The notes beneath the pieces were generated by a model that was not told the origin of the DNA, ran no database searches, and saw only the letters and a list, made by a program, of their open reading frames with translations. A stretch of 64,000 nt of DNA from DASPNH01 sp035626675. GTDB lineage: Bacteria > Desulfobacterota > Binatia > UBA1149 > CAITLU01. The position numbers and the translations under genes are program-made. This document shows positions 18,557 to 26,567 of this stretch, in pieces. Position 1 is the stretch's first letter; the number at the start of each line of letters is the position of its first letter. Location: the NCBI GenBank assembly GCA_035626675.1, contig DASPNH010000006.1:1-64000 (forward strand), in the 5' to 3' direction.

Positions 18557-19690
18557 ATGCAAGGCTACTTCGACTACAACGCCAGCAGCCTGCTGAGGCC
18601 GCAGGCCGCGCGCGTGATGAGCGCGTGGATGCAGGAGGGCGGCGGCAATCCCTCCAGCATGCACGCGCGCGGACGCAGTGCGCGCCAGGCTCTCGAGAAC
18701 GCGCGGCGCTCCATTGCCGCGCTCGCGCACGGCGCTGCGGCGCGCGACGTCGTGTTCACGTCCGGCGCGACCGAATCCAACAACACGGTGATGCGGGCGT
18801 TCGCGGCGGCACTGCCGCAGGCCGCGATCCTCACCTCGCTCGTCGAGCATCACTCGGTGCTTGCCACGGCGGCGGCGCTGGAGGCGGCCGGGACCCGCAT
18901 CGTGCGGCTGCAGCCGCGCGCCGACGGCTCCTACGACCTCGAGGAGATCCGCGTGCTGACCTGTCAGGGCCCGGCGCTGCTGTGCCTCGGCCATGCCAAC
19001 GGCGAGAGCGGCCACATCCTCGACATCGACGGCGTGCTTGGCGCGTGCTCGCCCGAGACGCTGGTGCACCTGGATGCGGCGCAGGCGGCCGGCCGCGTGA
19101 TGCTGCGGCTGCGCGACGGCGTCGACTCGATCGCGATGTCGGGACACAAGTTCGGCTCGCCTCCGGGCATCGGGGCACTGATGCTTTCCTCGCGGATGCG
19201 GGCGATCCTCAAGCCGCTGCTGACCGGCGGGCCGCAGGAGTGGGGACTGCGCGCCGGCACGCCCAACGTCGTCGGCGCGGCGGCGATGGGCGCAGCCGCC
19301 GACGCATCGCTCGATGGCATGGAGCAGGAGCAGGCACGTCTTGGCGAGCTTCGCGAAGATCTGTGGGTGCGTCTGCACGAGCAGGAGCCGGACCTCCTGC
19401 GCATCACTCCTGCCGACGGCCTTGCCAACACGCTGACCATCGCCGCTGCCTCGGCCAACGCCGATTCGTTGATCGCGGCGATGGACCTGGCGGGCTTCTG
19501 CATATCGTCGGGGTCGGCGTGCGCGGCCGGATCGCCCGAGCCCTCGCACGTCATGCGTGCGCTCGGAATCGAGCCGCGTTACTACGGCGGCGTGCTGCGC
19601 ATCAGCATGGGCTGGTCGACGACCCGCCAGGATTGCCAGGCGCTGGCCGCAGCACTGCTGGCAACGGTTCGCAAGGCGGCGGCGGCATGA
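18557..19690 (+). CDS. iscS: cysteine desulfurase
   Basis: This PLP enzyme releases sulfur from cysteine as a persulfide for tRNA thiolation or Fe-S assembly. The 377-residue protein has the SGATESNN substrate loop, the HLDAAQA segment, the PLP lysine Lys198 in SGHKFG, and the persulfide cysteine Cys322 in SSGSACAAG. It belongs to the NifS/IscS family, class I by loop type. A GGAGG ribosome-binding site sits 10 bases before ATG 18557. Its stop overlaps the mnmA start (ATGA), which points to sulfur supply for 2-thiouridine synthesis. No iscU is nearby, so a dedicated tRNA role is likely but inferred. Confidence 0.92.
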   Translation: MQGYFDYNASSLLRPQAARVMSAWMQEGGGNPSSMHARGRSARQALENARRSIAALAHGAAARDVVFTSGATESNNTVMRAFAAALPQAAILTSLVEHHSVLATAAALEAAGTRIVRLQPRADGSYDLEEIRVLTCQGPALLCLGHANGESGHILDIDGVLGACSPETLVHLDAAQAAGRVMLRLRDGVDSIAMSGHKFGSPPGIGALMLSSRMRAILKPLLTGGPQEWGLRAGTPNVVGAAAMGAAADASLDGMEQEQARLGELREDLWVRLHEQEPDLLRITPADGLANTLTIAAASANADSLIAAMDLAGFCISSGSACAAGSPEPSHVMRALGIEPRYYGGVLRISMGWSTTRQDCQALAAALLATVRKAAAA

Positions 19691-20904
19691 ACACCTCGCC
19701 GATCATGCCTCCTGCGGGCACGACCGGCGCGTCTCCCGACGGCACGCGCGGCAGCGCTTCCGATGGCACGCGCATCATGCCTCCTGGCGGCACGCGCATC
19801 GTCGTTGCCATGAGCGGCGGCGTGGACAGTTCGGTGGCTGCATCGCTGCTGGTGGAGCAGGGGTACGCGGTCGTGGGCATCTCCCTACGGCTTGCCGAAG
19901 AGCGCCCCGGCGGGAGCTCGAGCGGCTGCTGCAGCCTCGAGGACTTCCAGGACGCCGAGCGCGTCGCCGCAGGTCTCGGCATTCCGCACTACGTCTTCGA
20001 CATGCGCGAACAGTTCCGCGCGTCGGTGATCGATCCGTTCGTGGCCGAGTATCTGGCAGGCCGCACGCCGAGCCCGTGCATCCTTTGCAACCGCACGATC
20101 AAGTTCGGCGCGCTGCGCCGCCGCGCTGCCGAGCTCGGCGCCGAATGGATCGCTACCGGGCACTACGCGCGCATCCATCAGGAGGCTCACGCGTCCCAGC
20201 CCCGCCTCTTGAGCGGACGCGATGCAGCCAAGGATCAGTCCTACTTCCTGTTCGAGATGGGTCCGCAGGAGCTGGCTCGCACGCTTTTCCCCGTCGGAGA
20301 CATGACCAAGCAGCAGGTACGCGAGTACGCCGTTGCCCGCGGCATCGCCACCGCCGACAAGCACGAGAGCCAGGAGATCTGCTTCGTGCCCGACGGTCGC
20401 TATGCCGAAGTGGTCGAGAGGATCTCGGGCGTCGCGGGGCGCCGGGGCGTCATCGCCGACGAGGAAGGCCGCCAGCTCGGCACTCACCCCGGCGTGCATC
20501 ACTTCACGATCGGGCAGCGTCGCGGGCTCGGCGTCTCGGCCAGCAAGCCTCTCTACGTCTCGCGCATCGACGCACGCGCCAACACCGTCACGCTCGGCGC
20601 GAAGTCCGATTTGCTGCGCGCAGGCCTGGTGGCGCGCGAGCTGTGCTGGACCGTCGGTGCGCCGCTGCGCGAAGGCGAGCGCGTCCAGGCGCGCATCCGC
20701 TATCGACACCGCCCCGTGCCGGCAGTGCTGAGCCGCATCGAGGGCGACGAGCTCGAGCTGCGCTTCGAGACCCCGCAGGAGGCCGTGACGCCGGGACAGG
20801 CGGTGGTGTTCTATCGCGGCGAGCAGGTGCTCGGCGGCGGCTGGATCGCGCACTCCATCCCCACCGCCGCGCCGGCAAGGGCGGAGGCGAACACGTGCGC
20901 GTAG
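19687..20904 (+). CDS. mnmA: tRNA 2-thiouridylase MnmA with repetitive N-terminal extension
   Basis: MnmA thiolates U34 of tRNA(Lys), tRNA(Glu) and tRNA(Gln). The 405-residue protein has the PP-loop AMSGGVDSSVAA (about 41-52), the first catalytic Cys in CILCNRTIKFG, and the second in SQEICFVP. The first 37 residues are not in the family core and consist of near-repeats (IMPPAGT/IMPPGGT and DGTR twice). Translation could instead begin at Met31 (ATG 19777), which would remove most of this, but only ATG 19687 gives the ATGA overlap with the desulfurase gene. The 3' end contains the GTG start of mtaB. Confidence 0.92.
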   Translation: MNTSPIMPPAGTTGASPDGTRGSASDGTRIMPPGGTRIVVAMSGGVDSSVAASLLVEQGYAVVGISLRLAEERPGGSSSGCCSLEDFQDAERVAAGLGIPHYVFDMREQFRASVIDPFVAEYLAGRTPSPCILCNRTIKFGALRRRAAELGAEWIATGHYARIHQEAHASQPRLLSGRDAAKDQSYFLFEMGPQELARTLFPVGDMTKQQVREYAVARGIATADKHESQEICFVPDGRYAEVVERISGVAGRRGVIADEEGRQLGTHPGVHHFTIGQRRGLGVSASKPLYVSRIDARANTVTLGAKSDLLRAGLVARELCWTVGAPLREGERVQARIRYRHRPVPAVLSRIEGDELELRFETPQEAVTPGQAVVFYRGEQVLGGGWIAHSIPTAAPARAEANTCA

Positions 20905-22190
20905 CGATCGCGACCCTTGGCTGCAAGGTCAACCAGTACGACACGGCGGTGTTCGAGAAGCTCGTCGGCGAGCGTGGCTGGTCGCAGGTCGAGTTCGGCG
21001 ATCATGCCGACGCCTACGTCGTCAACTCGTGCACCGTCACCGATCGTGCCGACGCCGATTCGCGCCGCCTTGCGCGCCGCGCCCGCCGAACCAATCCGGA
21101 TGCGCGCGTCATCATGACCGGCTGCTACGCGCAGGTCAGCCCGGCATCGATCGCCGAGCTGGACTACGTCGACTATGTCGTCGGGCTGGGACGGCTGCCC
21201 GATCTGCTCTCGGCAGTTGCCGGCGAGCTCGCCAGCAAGGTGTCGGTTTCCGATCTTCGCCATGCCAGCGAAGTCGCCACGCTGGGCATCAGCAGTTTCT
21301 CGGGCCGCAGCCGGGCGTTCGTGAAAGTGCAGGAGGGCTGCGACCTGTTCTGCACCTTCTGCATCGTGCCGGTGGCACGCGGCCGGAGCCGCAGCGTCGA
21401 AGCGCGCGTGGTGCTCGACGAGATCGAGCGGCTTGCCGCGCGGGGCTTCCGCGAGGTCGTGCTCACCGGCGTGCACCTCGGCGGCTACGGCGCCGATCTG
21501 GACCCGCCGGTCGATCTGGCCTGGCTTCTCGAATGCATCGCCGAGCGGCGACCTCCGCTGCGCGTGCGCATCAGCTCGGTGGATCCGCCCGAGCTGACCG
21601 ATCGCTTCCTGGACGTCGTCTGCGACACCTCGCTGTTCTGCCCGCACTTTCACGTGCCGCTTCAGTCCTGCGACGACGCCGTGCTGTCGCGCATGAAGCG
21701 CCGCTATACGGTCGCCGAAGCGGCCGCGGCGCTCGATCGCCTGCGCGCAGGGGTCGGCGACGACGTCTGCATCGGCACCGACCTTCTGACGGGCTTTCCG
21801 GGCGAGACGCAGCAAGAGTACGACAACACGGCGGCCTTCCTGCGCGACGCCGAGCTATCGTACCTGCACGTCTTCCCGTACTCGCAGCGCACCTCGACCT
21901 CCGCCGCCAAGCGATGGCAGCCGCTGGCCGACTCGCTCGTGCACGGCCGCGCGCGCCAGATGCGCGAGCTCGACGCGGAGCTGCGCGCCAGGTACCGGCG
22001 CCGCTTCCTCGGCCGCACCGTGCGCGTGCTGTTCGAGAACCGGCGCCGCAGCGAGGCCGCTGGCCTGGACGGCTATTCGGAGCACTACCTGCCGGTGACC
22101 TGCTCGGCCGACGACCGATGGATGAACACGGTCGCCAGCGTTCGCATCGCCGGCGAAGACGGCGACCGCCTGAGGGGAGAGCTGGCGTGA
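20895..22190 (+). CDS. mtaB: tRNA t6A37 methylthiotransferase
   Basis: MtaB is a radical SAM enzyme that converts t6A37 to ms2t6A37 in ANN-decoding tRNAs, so it acts on the product of the t6A pathway that needs TsaE. The 431-residue protein has the N-terminal methylthiotransferase domain (TLGCKVNQYD, NSCTVT, TGCYAQ Cys residues for the auxiliary cluster), the radical SAM motif CDLFCTFC near residue 149, and a C-terminal TRAM-like segment. Start GTG 20895 has GGAGG 7 bases upstream and lies inside mnmA; the stop overlaps the rnc GTG start. Confidence 0.93.
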   Translation: MRVAIATLGCKVNQYDTAVFEKLVGERGWSQVEFGDHADAYVVNSCTVTDRADADSRRLARRARRTNPDARVIMTGCYAQVSPASIAELDYVDYVVGLGRLPDLLSAVAGELASKVSVSDLRHASEVATLGISSFSGRSRAFVKVQEGCDLFCTFCIVPVARGRSRSVEARVVLDEIERLAARGFREVVLTGVHLGGYGADLDPPVDLAWLLECIAERRPPLRVRISSVDPPELTDRFLDVVCDTSLFCPHFHVPLQSCDDAVLSRMKRRYTVAEAAAALDRLRAGVGDDVCIGTDLLTGFPGETQQEYDNTAAFLRDAELSYLHVFPYSQRTSTSAAKRWQPLADSLVHGRARQMRELDAELRARYRRRFLGRTVRVLFENRRRSEAAGLDGYSEHYLPVTCSADDRWMNTVASVRIAGEDGDRLRGELA

Positions 22191-22903
22191 GCAAGCACTC
22201 GCACCGTCACGAGGAGCCGAGCAATGCGGCCTCTCTCGAAGAGGCCATCGGCTACACCTTCCAGGACCGCACGCTGCTCGAGCGCGCGCTGATGCACAGC
22301 TCGGCGGCAACCGAAGAGGCGGCCGAGAGCAACCAGACGCTCGAATTCCTCGGCGACGCCGTGCTCGACCTGGCGACCTCGGAGCTGATCATGCGCCAGC
22401 ATCCGGGCTGCGCCGAAGGCGAGCTGACGCGCATGCGCGCCGCCCTGGTCAGCGCACGCGGCCTTTCGCACGTGGCGCGCCAGCTGGATCTGGGACGCTG
22501 GGTCCGGCTGGGAAAAGGCGAGGCGCGCAGCGGCGGCAAGAACAAGGCGCGCATTCTGGCCGACAGCTACGAGGCCGTGGTCGCGGCTGTGTTCCTGGAT
22601 GGCGGATATCCTGCCGCCCGCGCGGTGGTCGAGCGGACCTTCGCCGACCAGATCACCAACGCGGTTCCGTCCGGCACCGACTACAAGACCGAGTTGCAGG
22701 AGCTGACCCAGCGCCTGTACCGAACCACTCCCACCTACACCGTGCTGTCGGTGTCGGGGCCCGACCACCAGCGCCACTACCAGGTGGCCATCCGCCTGGG
22801 CAGCGAGTCGCTGGCGCAGGGCGAGGGCCCCAACCGCAAATCGGCCGAGCAGATGGCGGCGCAGGCGGCCGTGGCTGCCATCAAGGAAAAGAGCGAAGCT
22901 TGA
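22187..22903 (+). CDS. rnc: ribonuclease III
   Basis: RNase III cleaves double-stranded RNA in rRNA precursors and regulatory duplexes. The 238-residue protein has the catalytic signature QTLEFLGDAVLDL (about 48-60; the usual NERLEFLGDSVL with N-Q-T in place of N-E-R), and a C-terminal double-stranded RNA-binding domain (about 165-233). GTG 22187 overlaps the mtaB stop. The first 15 residues are His/Glu-rich and precede the core fold. The neighbour era is the usual partner in rnc-era operons. Confidence 0.95.
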   Translation: MSKHSHRHEEPSNAASLEEAIGYTFQDRTLLERALMHSSAATEEAAESNQTLEFLGDAVLDLATSELIMRQHPGCAEGELTRMRAALVSARGLSHVARQLDLGRWVRLGKGEARSGGKNKARILADSYEAVVAAVFLDGGYPAARAVVERTFADQITNAVPSGTDYKTELQELTQRLYRTTPTYTVLSVSGPDHQRHYQVAIRLGSESLAQGEGPNRKSAEQMAAQAAVAAIKEKSEA

Positions 22904-22956
22904 GATGCGGCGGCGAGCCGGTCGGCTTGCCCGGCATCGCCGGCCGAGGAGAGACC

Positions 22957-23853
22957 ATGTCCGATCAAGAGGCGTCAGCGCCGGTTCGTCGCGCCGGCTA
23001 TGTGGCCATCGCCGGAGCGCCCAACGTCGGCAAGTCCACGCTGCTCAATCGCATGCTGGACCGGCCGCTGGCCATCGCCACGCCCAAGCCGCAGACCACG
23101 CGCACGCGCCTGCTCGGGGTCGAGACCCGCGGCGACGTGCAGGTCGTCTTCTGCGACACGCCGGGCCTGCACAAGAGCGAGGGCCTGCTGCACGATCGCA
23201 TGAACGCACACGCCCGCGCAGGCGTTCGCGAAGCCGACCTGGTCTGCTGGGTGATCGACGGCACGCGCGGCATCCGCACCGTCGATCGCGTCGAGGCCGA
23301 GAACCTGGATCCGGCGCGCACCATCGTCGTCATCAACAAGACCGACATCACGCCCAAGCCGAGGCTGTTGCCGATGATCCAGGAGCTCGCCGCGCTGGTG
23401 CCGGGCGCCGAGATCTTTCCGCTCAGCGCCAAGACGGGCGACGGCGTGGCCAGGCTATTCGATCTGCTGGCGTCGCGGCTGCCGGAATCGGACTTCTTCT
23501 TCGAGCCCGACCAGCTCACCGACCAGACCGAGCGCTTCCTGGTCGGCGAGCTGGTGCGCGAGCAGCTCTTCCTGCAGCTCGAGCGCGAGCTGCCTTATCG
23601 CGTGGCCGTGGTCATCGACGTGTTCGAGGACAAGCCGCGCAACACCTCGATCAGCGCGACGATCTTCACCGATAGCGAGTCCTCCAAGCGCATCATCGTC
23701 GGCAAGGGCGGCGCGCGCATCAAGGCCGTCGGGGTGGCAGCGCGCAAGGCCATCGAGGACCTCCTCGATCGCCCCGTCTTCCTCGAGCTCTTCGTCAAGG
23801 TGAAGCCCGGCTGGCAGGACGACCCGAGGTTCCTCGAAGAGCTCGGGCTGTAG
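22957..23853 (+). CDS. era: GTPase Era
   Basis: Era binds the 3' end of 16S rRNA and assists 30S assembly. The 298-residue protein has G1 GAPNVGKST, G3 DTPGLH, G4 NKTD and a C-terminal KH domain with IIVGKGGARIKAVG. ATG 22957 follows a GAGGAGA ribosome-binding site; the open frame reaches back to 22900, overlapping rnc, without support. It closes the long plus-strand run that begins at pdxJ. Confidence 0.96.
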   Translation: MSDQEASAPVRRAGYVAIAGAPNVGKSTLLNRMLDRPLAIATPKPQTTRTRLLGVETRGDVQVVFCDTPGLHKSEGLLHDRMNAHARAGVREADLVCWVIDGTRGIRTVDRVEAENLDPARTIVVINKTDITPKPRLLPMIQELAALVPGAEIFPLSAKTGDGVARLFDLLASRLPESDFFFEPDQLTDQTERFLVGELVREQLFLQLERELPYRVAVVIDVFEDKPRNTSISATIFTDSESSKRIIVGKGGARIKAVGVAARKAIEDLLDRPVFLELFVKVKPGWQDDPRFLEELGL

Positions 23854-23857
23854 GAAA

Positions 23858-23869
23858 GGGGTCAGGTAC
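23858..23869 (+). repeat. single arm of the GGGGTCAGGTAC repeat
   Basis: This 12-base arm lies 4 bases after the era stop codon. It matches the arms of the hairpins at 132-170 and 25824-25876, but I find no complementary arm nearby. It is either a solitary half-element or the remnant of a decayed hairpin. Confidence 0.5.
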
Positions 23870-24090
23870 TGAAAACGCGGTTTCTGCTCGCCTCGCGTGC
23901 CCAGCGTAACGCCGCAGTGGACGTGCGTGGCCTGTTCGCGGGCGAGGCCGGGGCGGCCCTTGCGATCGACGCAGTTCTGGCAATTCGCAGGCTTAGCCGC
24001 GAGGCTCTCGACCATCGCTTCGCCAGCACCGAGGCGCCACGGGATGCCGTGATCGATCCGTTCGAGCCCGATGCCACCGCACCCCGCAGA

Positions 24091-24134
24091 TTAAGGGGAC
24101 TGTCCCCTTAACCTTAAGGGGACTGTCCCCTTAA
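24091..24134. repeat. two tandem 21-bp palindromes
   Basis: Units at 24091-24111 and 24114-24134 are identical, each with 10-base arms starting TTAAGGGGAC and a central T. They are separated by CC and lie in the same orientation. Unlike the pair at 26432-26475, they do not form one larger palindrome. The unit at 178-198 is identical. Confidence 0.85.
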
Positions 24135-24222
24135 TGGACATCGCGTGGTTTCTCGGTCACCACGGCTCGATCATGTTCGCCTGCCTGCCGCCCGGTTCCG
24201 CCAGCCAAGTCCGAGTCTCGTC

Positions 24223-25812
24223 ATGACCGCCCGCCGTCTTCGCGTGGCCATCGTCGGGCGGCCCAACGTCGGCAAGTCGACGCTGTTCAACCGCCTGATT
24301 CGGAAGCGGCGCGCGATCACCCTGGATACCCCCGGCGTCACCCGCGATCCGATCAGCGAGCCCGTGACCTGGGACGGCCTGGAGCTGGACCTCGTCGACA
24401 CCGGCGGCCTCGGCGGCGAGCAGGCCATCGCGCTGGCCGACCGCGTCCACGAGCACACGGTGCGGGCGATCCACGCCAGCGACCTCCTGGTCGTGCTACT
24501 CGATGCCAAGGAAGGCCTCAGCCCGCTCGACCGCGAGAGCGTCGAGCTGGTCGCGCGAAGCGGCGTCCCGGCTCTCTACATCGCCAACAAGGCCGAAGGC
24601 CGCGCCGGCGAAGACACGGCGCTCGAATTCTGCGCGCTCGGCATCGACCCGCCGCTGACCATCTCGGCCGAGCACGGGCAGGGGATGACCGAGCTGCGCA
24701 TGGCCATCGTCGAAGAGGCGCAGCGGATCCTGGCCGAGCGTGGCGCGCGGCTTGCCGATGACAGCGTCTCGGACGAAGAAGCTCGCGACGGCGCCGAGCC
24801 TCCGGACGACGACGGCGCCGAAGCCGGCGAGGACGACGCAGGCGGCGAGGTATCCGCAGAGGATGGCCGCGCCAACGGCGACGACCAGACCTCCCGTTCC
24901 TCCGATCGTCGCAGCGCCACGCGCAAGAAGCGCGACGGTGCGCGCCAGGAGATCACCGCCGAGCAGGCCGCAGCGAGCGAGGCAGTCGCCGCAGCGAGGC
25001 CGATCCGCGTGGCCTTCGTCGGCCGTCCCAACGTCGGCAAGTCCTCGCTGCTCAACCACGTGGCCGGCAGCGAGCTCTCGCTCGTCGACGACCGTCCGGG
25101 CACGACGCGCGACGTCGTCGACATCGAGATCGAGCGGCGCGGGCGGCGCTACGTGCTGCTGGATACCGCCGGCATGCGCCGGCCCTCGCGCGTGGAAGAA
25201 GGCATCGAGCGCATCAGCGTGCGGCGCAGCATCGAGGCCATCGATCGCGCCGACGTCGTGGCGCTGCTGATCGAGCCCACCGAGGGGCTGACCGACCAGG
25301 ACGCGCGCATCGCCAACCGCGCATGGAGCGAGGGCAGGGCGCTGGTGCTGCTGCTGAACAAGATCGATCTGGTCGAGCCGGCGCGCGTCAGCGAGGTGGA
25401 ACGGCAGATCCGCGGCTCCTACCCCACGCTGGCGCCGGTTCCTCTGGCGCCGATGTCGGTCAGGCAGGGCCGCGGGATCGACGAGGCATTCCGCCTGATC
25501 GATCGTGCGCATCGCGCGCACAACCGGCGCATTGCCACCGCCGAGGTCAATCGCGTCATCGGCGAGGCCGTGGCGCGGCGCGAGCCTCCGGTGCTGGGCG
25601 CCGGACGCGCCAAGTTCTTCTACGGAACGCAGACCGCCGTGCGCCCGCCGAGCATCGACATCTTCACCAACCGCGCGCAGGTGCCCGAGGAGTACCAGCG
25701 CTTCATCGAGCGCTGCTTCCGCGAAGAGATCGATCTGACTGGAACGCCGCTGCGATTGCGGCTGGTGCGCCGCTCCTCGCACGGCAAGCGCGACGAGGAC
25801 GGCAAGCGCTGA
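24223..25812 (+). CDS. der: ribosome-assembly GTPase Der with long acidic linker
   Basis: Der (EngA) is an essential GTPase with two G domains that acts in 50S subunit assembly. The 529-residue protein has GRPNVGKST (about 9-17) and GRPNVGKSS (about 266-274), DTGG and DTAGM switch motifs, NKID, and the C-terminal KH-like domain. Between the G domains (about 175-262) lies an Asp/Glu-rich then Arg/Lys-rich linker of about 85 residues, longer than usual (E. coli Der is 490 residues in all). ATG 24223 is chosen because the family core starts there; the frame reaches back to 24145, next to the palindromes. Confidence 0.94.
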   Translation: MTARRLRVAIVGRPNVGKSTLFNRLIRKRRAITLDTPGVTRDPISEPVTWDGLELDLVDTGGLGGEQAIALADRVHEHTVRAIHASDLLVVLLDAKEGLSPLDRESVELVARSGVPALYIANKAEGRAGEDTALEFCALGIDPPLTISAEHGQGMTELRMAIVEEAQRILAERGARLADDSVSDEEARDGAEPPDDDGAEAGEDDAGGEVSAEDGRANGDDQTSRSSDRRSATRKKRDGARQEITAEQAAASEAVAAARPIRVAFVGRPNVGKSSLLNHVAGSELSLVDDRPGTTRDVVDIEIERRGRRYVLLDTAGMRRPSRVEEGIERISVRRSIEAIDRADVVALLIEPTEGLTDQDARIANRAWSEGRALVLLLNKIDLVEPARVSEVERQIRGSYPTLAPVPLAPMSVRQGRGIDEAFRLIDRAHRAHNRRIATAEVNRVIGEAVARREPPVLGAGRAKFFYGTQTAVRPPSIDIFTNRAQVPEEYQRFIERCFREEIDLTGTPLRLRLVRRSSHGKRDEDGKR

Positions 25813-25823
25813 AGCAGGCAGGA

Positions 25824-25876
25824 GGGGTCAGGCACCGAACGCGAATCGGAGGATTCACGATTCCGTACCTGACCCC
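25824..25876. terminator. hairpin repeat between convergent genes
   Basis: Outer arms GGGGTCAGGCAC (25824-25835) and GTACCTGACCCC (25865-25876) pair with one mismatch, and inner arms GAATCG/CGATTC (25843-25848, 25858-25863) form a second stem. It lies between der (ends 25812, plus) and the lipoprotein gene (ends 25888, minus). It belongs to the same repeat family as 132-170 and probably serves as a bidirectional terminator. Confidence 0.55.
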
Positions 25877-25887
25877 GGTTTCGTGGT

Positions 25888-26328
25888 TCAGATGTTGGGA
25901 TCGGCGTCCACGCGCAGCACCTTGAGGCTGCCCGTATAGTCGTTGCGGCTGAACGTGACGCGGCCGACGCCGCGATAGATGTACTCGGTGCGGAAGTTGT
26001 CCTGGCCTGCCGCGCCGTAGCCGGGAATCCAGCGTTTGCCGGTCTCGTAGTTCCGCTGGCTGTCGGGCTGGCCAAGGATGCGCTCGACCTCGGTGTGCGG
26101 CATGCCGCGCGTGATTTTCGAGAGCGCCGAGCCCGCCGGAGCCGTGGTCGCACCTTTCTTGGCGGCCGGCGCCTTGGCAGCCGGCGCTCTTTCGGGCGCA
26201 GCCTCGCGCACCTCGCGAGCAGGCGGCGGCGGAGCCTCGTCGGCTGCCGTACGGCTCTTGGAAGCACAGCCGGCGGCCAGCGCGATGGTGAACATGGTTG
26301 CGGTAAGCAGTGGATAGGAGCGGTTCAT
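25888..26328 (-). CDS. lipoprotein with SmpA/OmlA-like domain
   Basis: This 146-residue protein has a type II signal peptide with lipobox ALAAGC (Cys about residue 21), so it is a probable outer-membrane lipoprotein. An Ala/Pro/Glu-rich spacer follows. The C-terminal part beginning ITRGMPHTEVERILGQPD matches the opening motif of SmpA/OmlA (BamE-like) domains, in which a helix pair packs on a small sheet. ATG 26328 has GGAGG just upstream and is preferred to ATG 26340. It is divergent from the radical SAM gene at 26568. A role in outer-membrane assembly is possible but not shown; many unrelated lipoproteins share this domain. Confidence 0.75.
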   Translation of the reverse strand: MNRSYPLLTATMFTIALAAGCASKSRTAADEAPPPPAREVREAAPERAPAAKAPAAKKGATTAPAGSALSKITRGMPHTEVERILGQPDSQRNYETGKRWIPGYGAAGQDNFRTEYIYRGVGRVTFSRNDYTGSLKVLRVDADPNI

Positions 26329-26431
26329 AGGGACCTCCATCCCGTCTATCTACACGGGCAGCCGCACAGGAAAAGCCTTGCCGCGCGGCCCCGGCCGCGT
26401 CGCGCACACCGACCGCCGCACGCGGAGCAGT

Positions 26432-26475
26432 TTAAGGGGACAGTCCCCTTAACGTTAAGGGGACTGTCCCCTTAA
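26432..26475. repeat. 44-bp perfect palindrome of two 21-bp units
   Basis: Two TTAAGGGGAC palindromes (26432-26452 with central A, 26455-26475 with central T) flank the dinucleotide CG. Because the two centres are complementary, the whole 44 bases form one perfect palindrome. It lies between the divergent lipoprotein (start 26328) and radical SAM (start 26568) genes, so it could influence transcription of both, or be a mobile repeat insertion. Confidence 0.85.
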
Positions 26476-26567
26476 ACCCACCGCGCGCTTTGGGACCGCA
26501 TGACATTCCCGCCACCCATGCGCCGCCGCGAGTGCTGCCGCACCGATGGCGTGTTATAGACGAGGCG

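Larger units (their letters stand above)
23854..24222. other. 369-base gap with dispersed repeats
   Basis: This gap between era and der holds one arm of the GGGGTCAGGTAC repeat (23858-23869) and two 21-base palindromes (24091-24134). An open frame covers 23917-24111, but it has no ribosome-binding site, matches nothing I know and runs into a palindrome, so I do not call it. The last 88 bases lead to der and lack a clear Shine-Dalgarno sequence. Confidence 0.6.

Noticed and set aside
23917..24111. 64-codon open frame between era and der
   Set aside because: It has no ribosome-binding site, no recognisable motif, and runs into a palindromic repeat.
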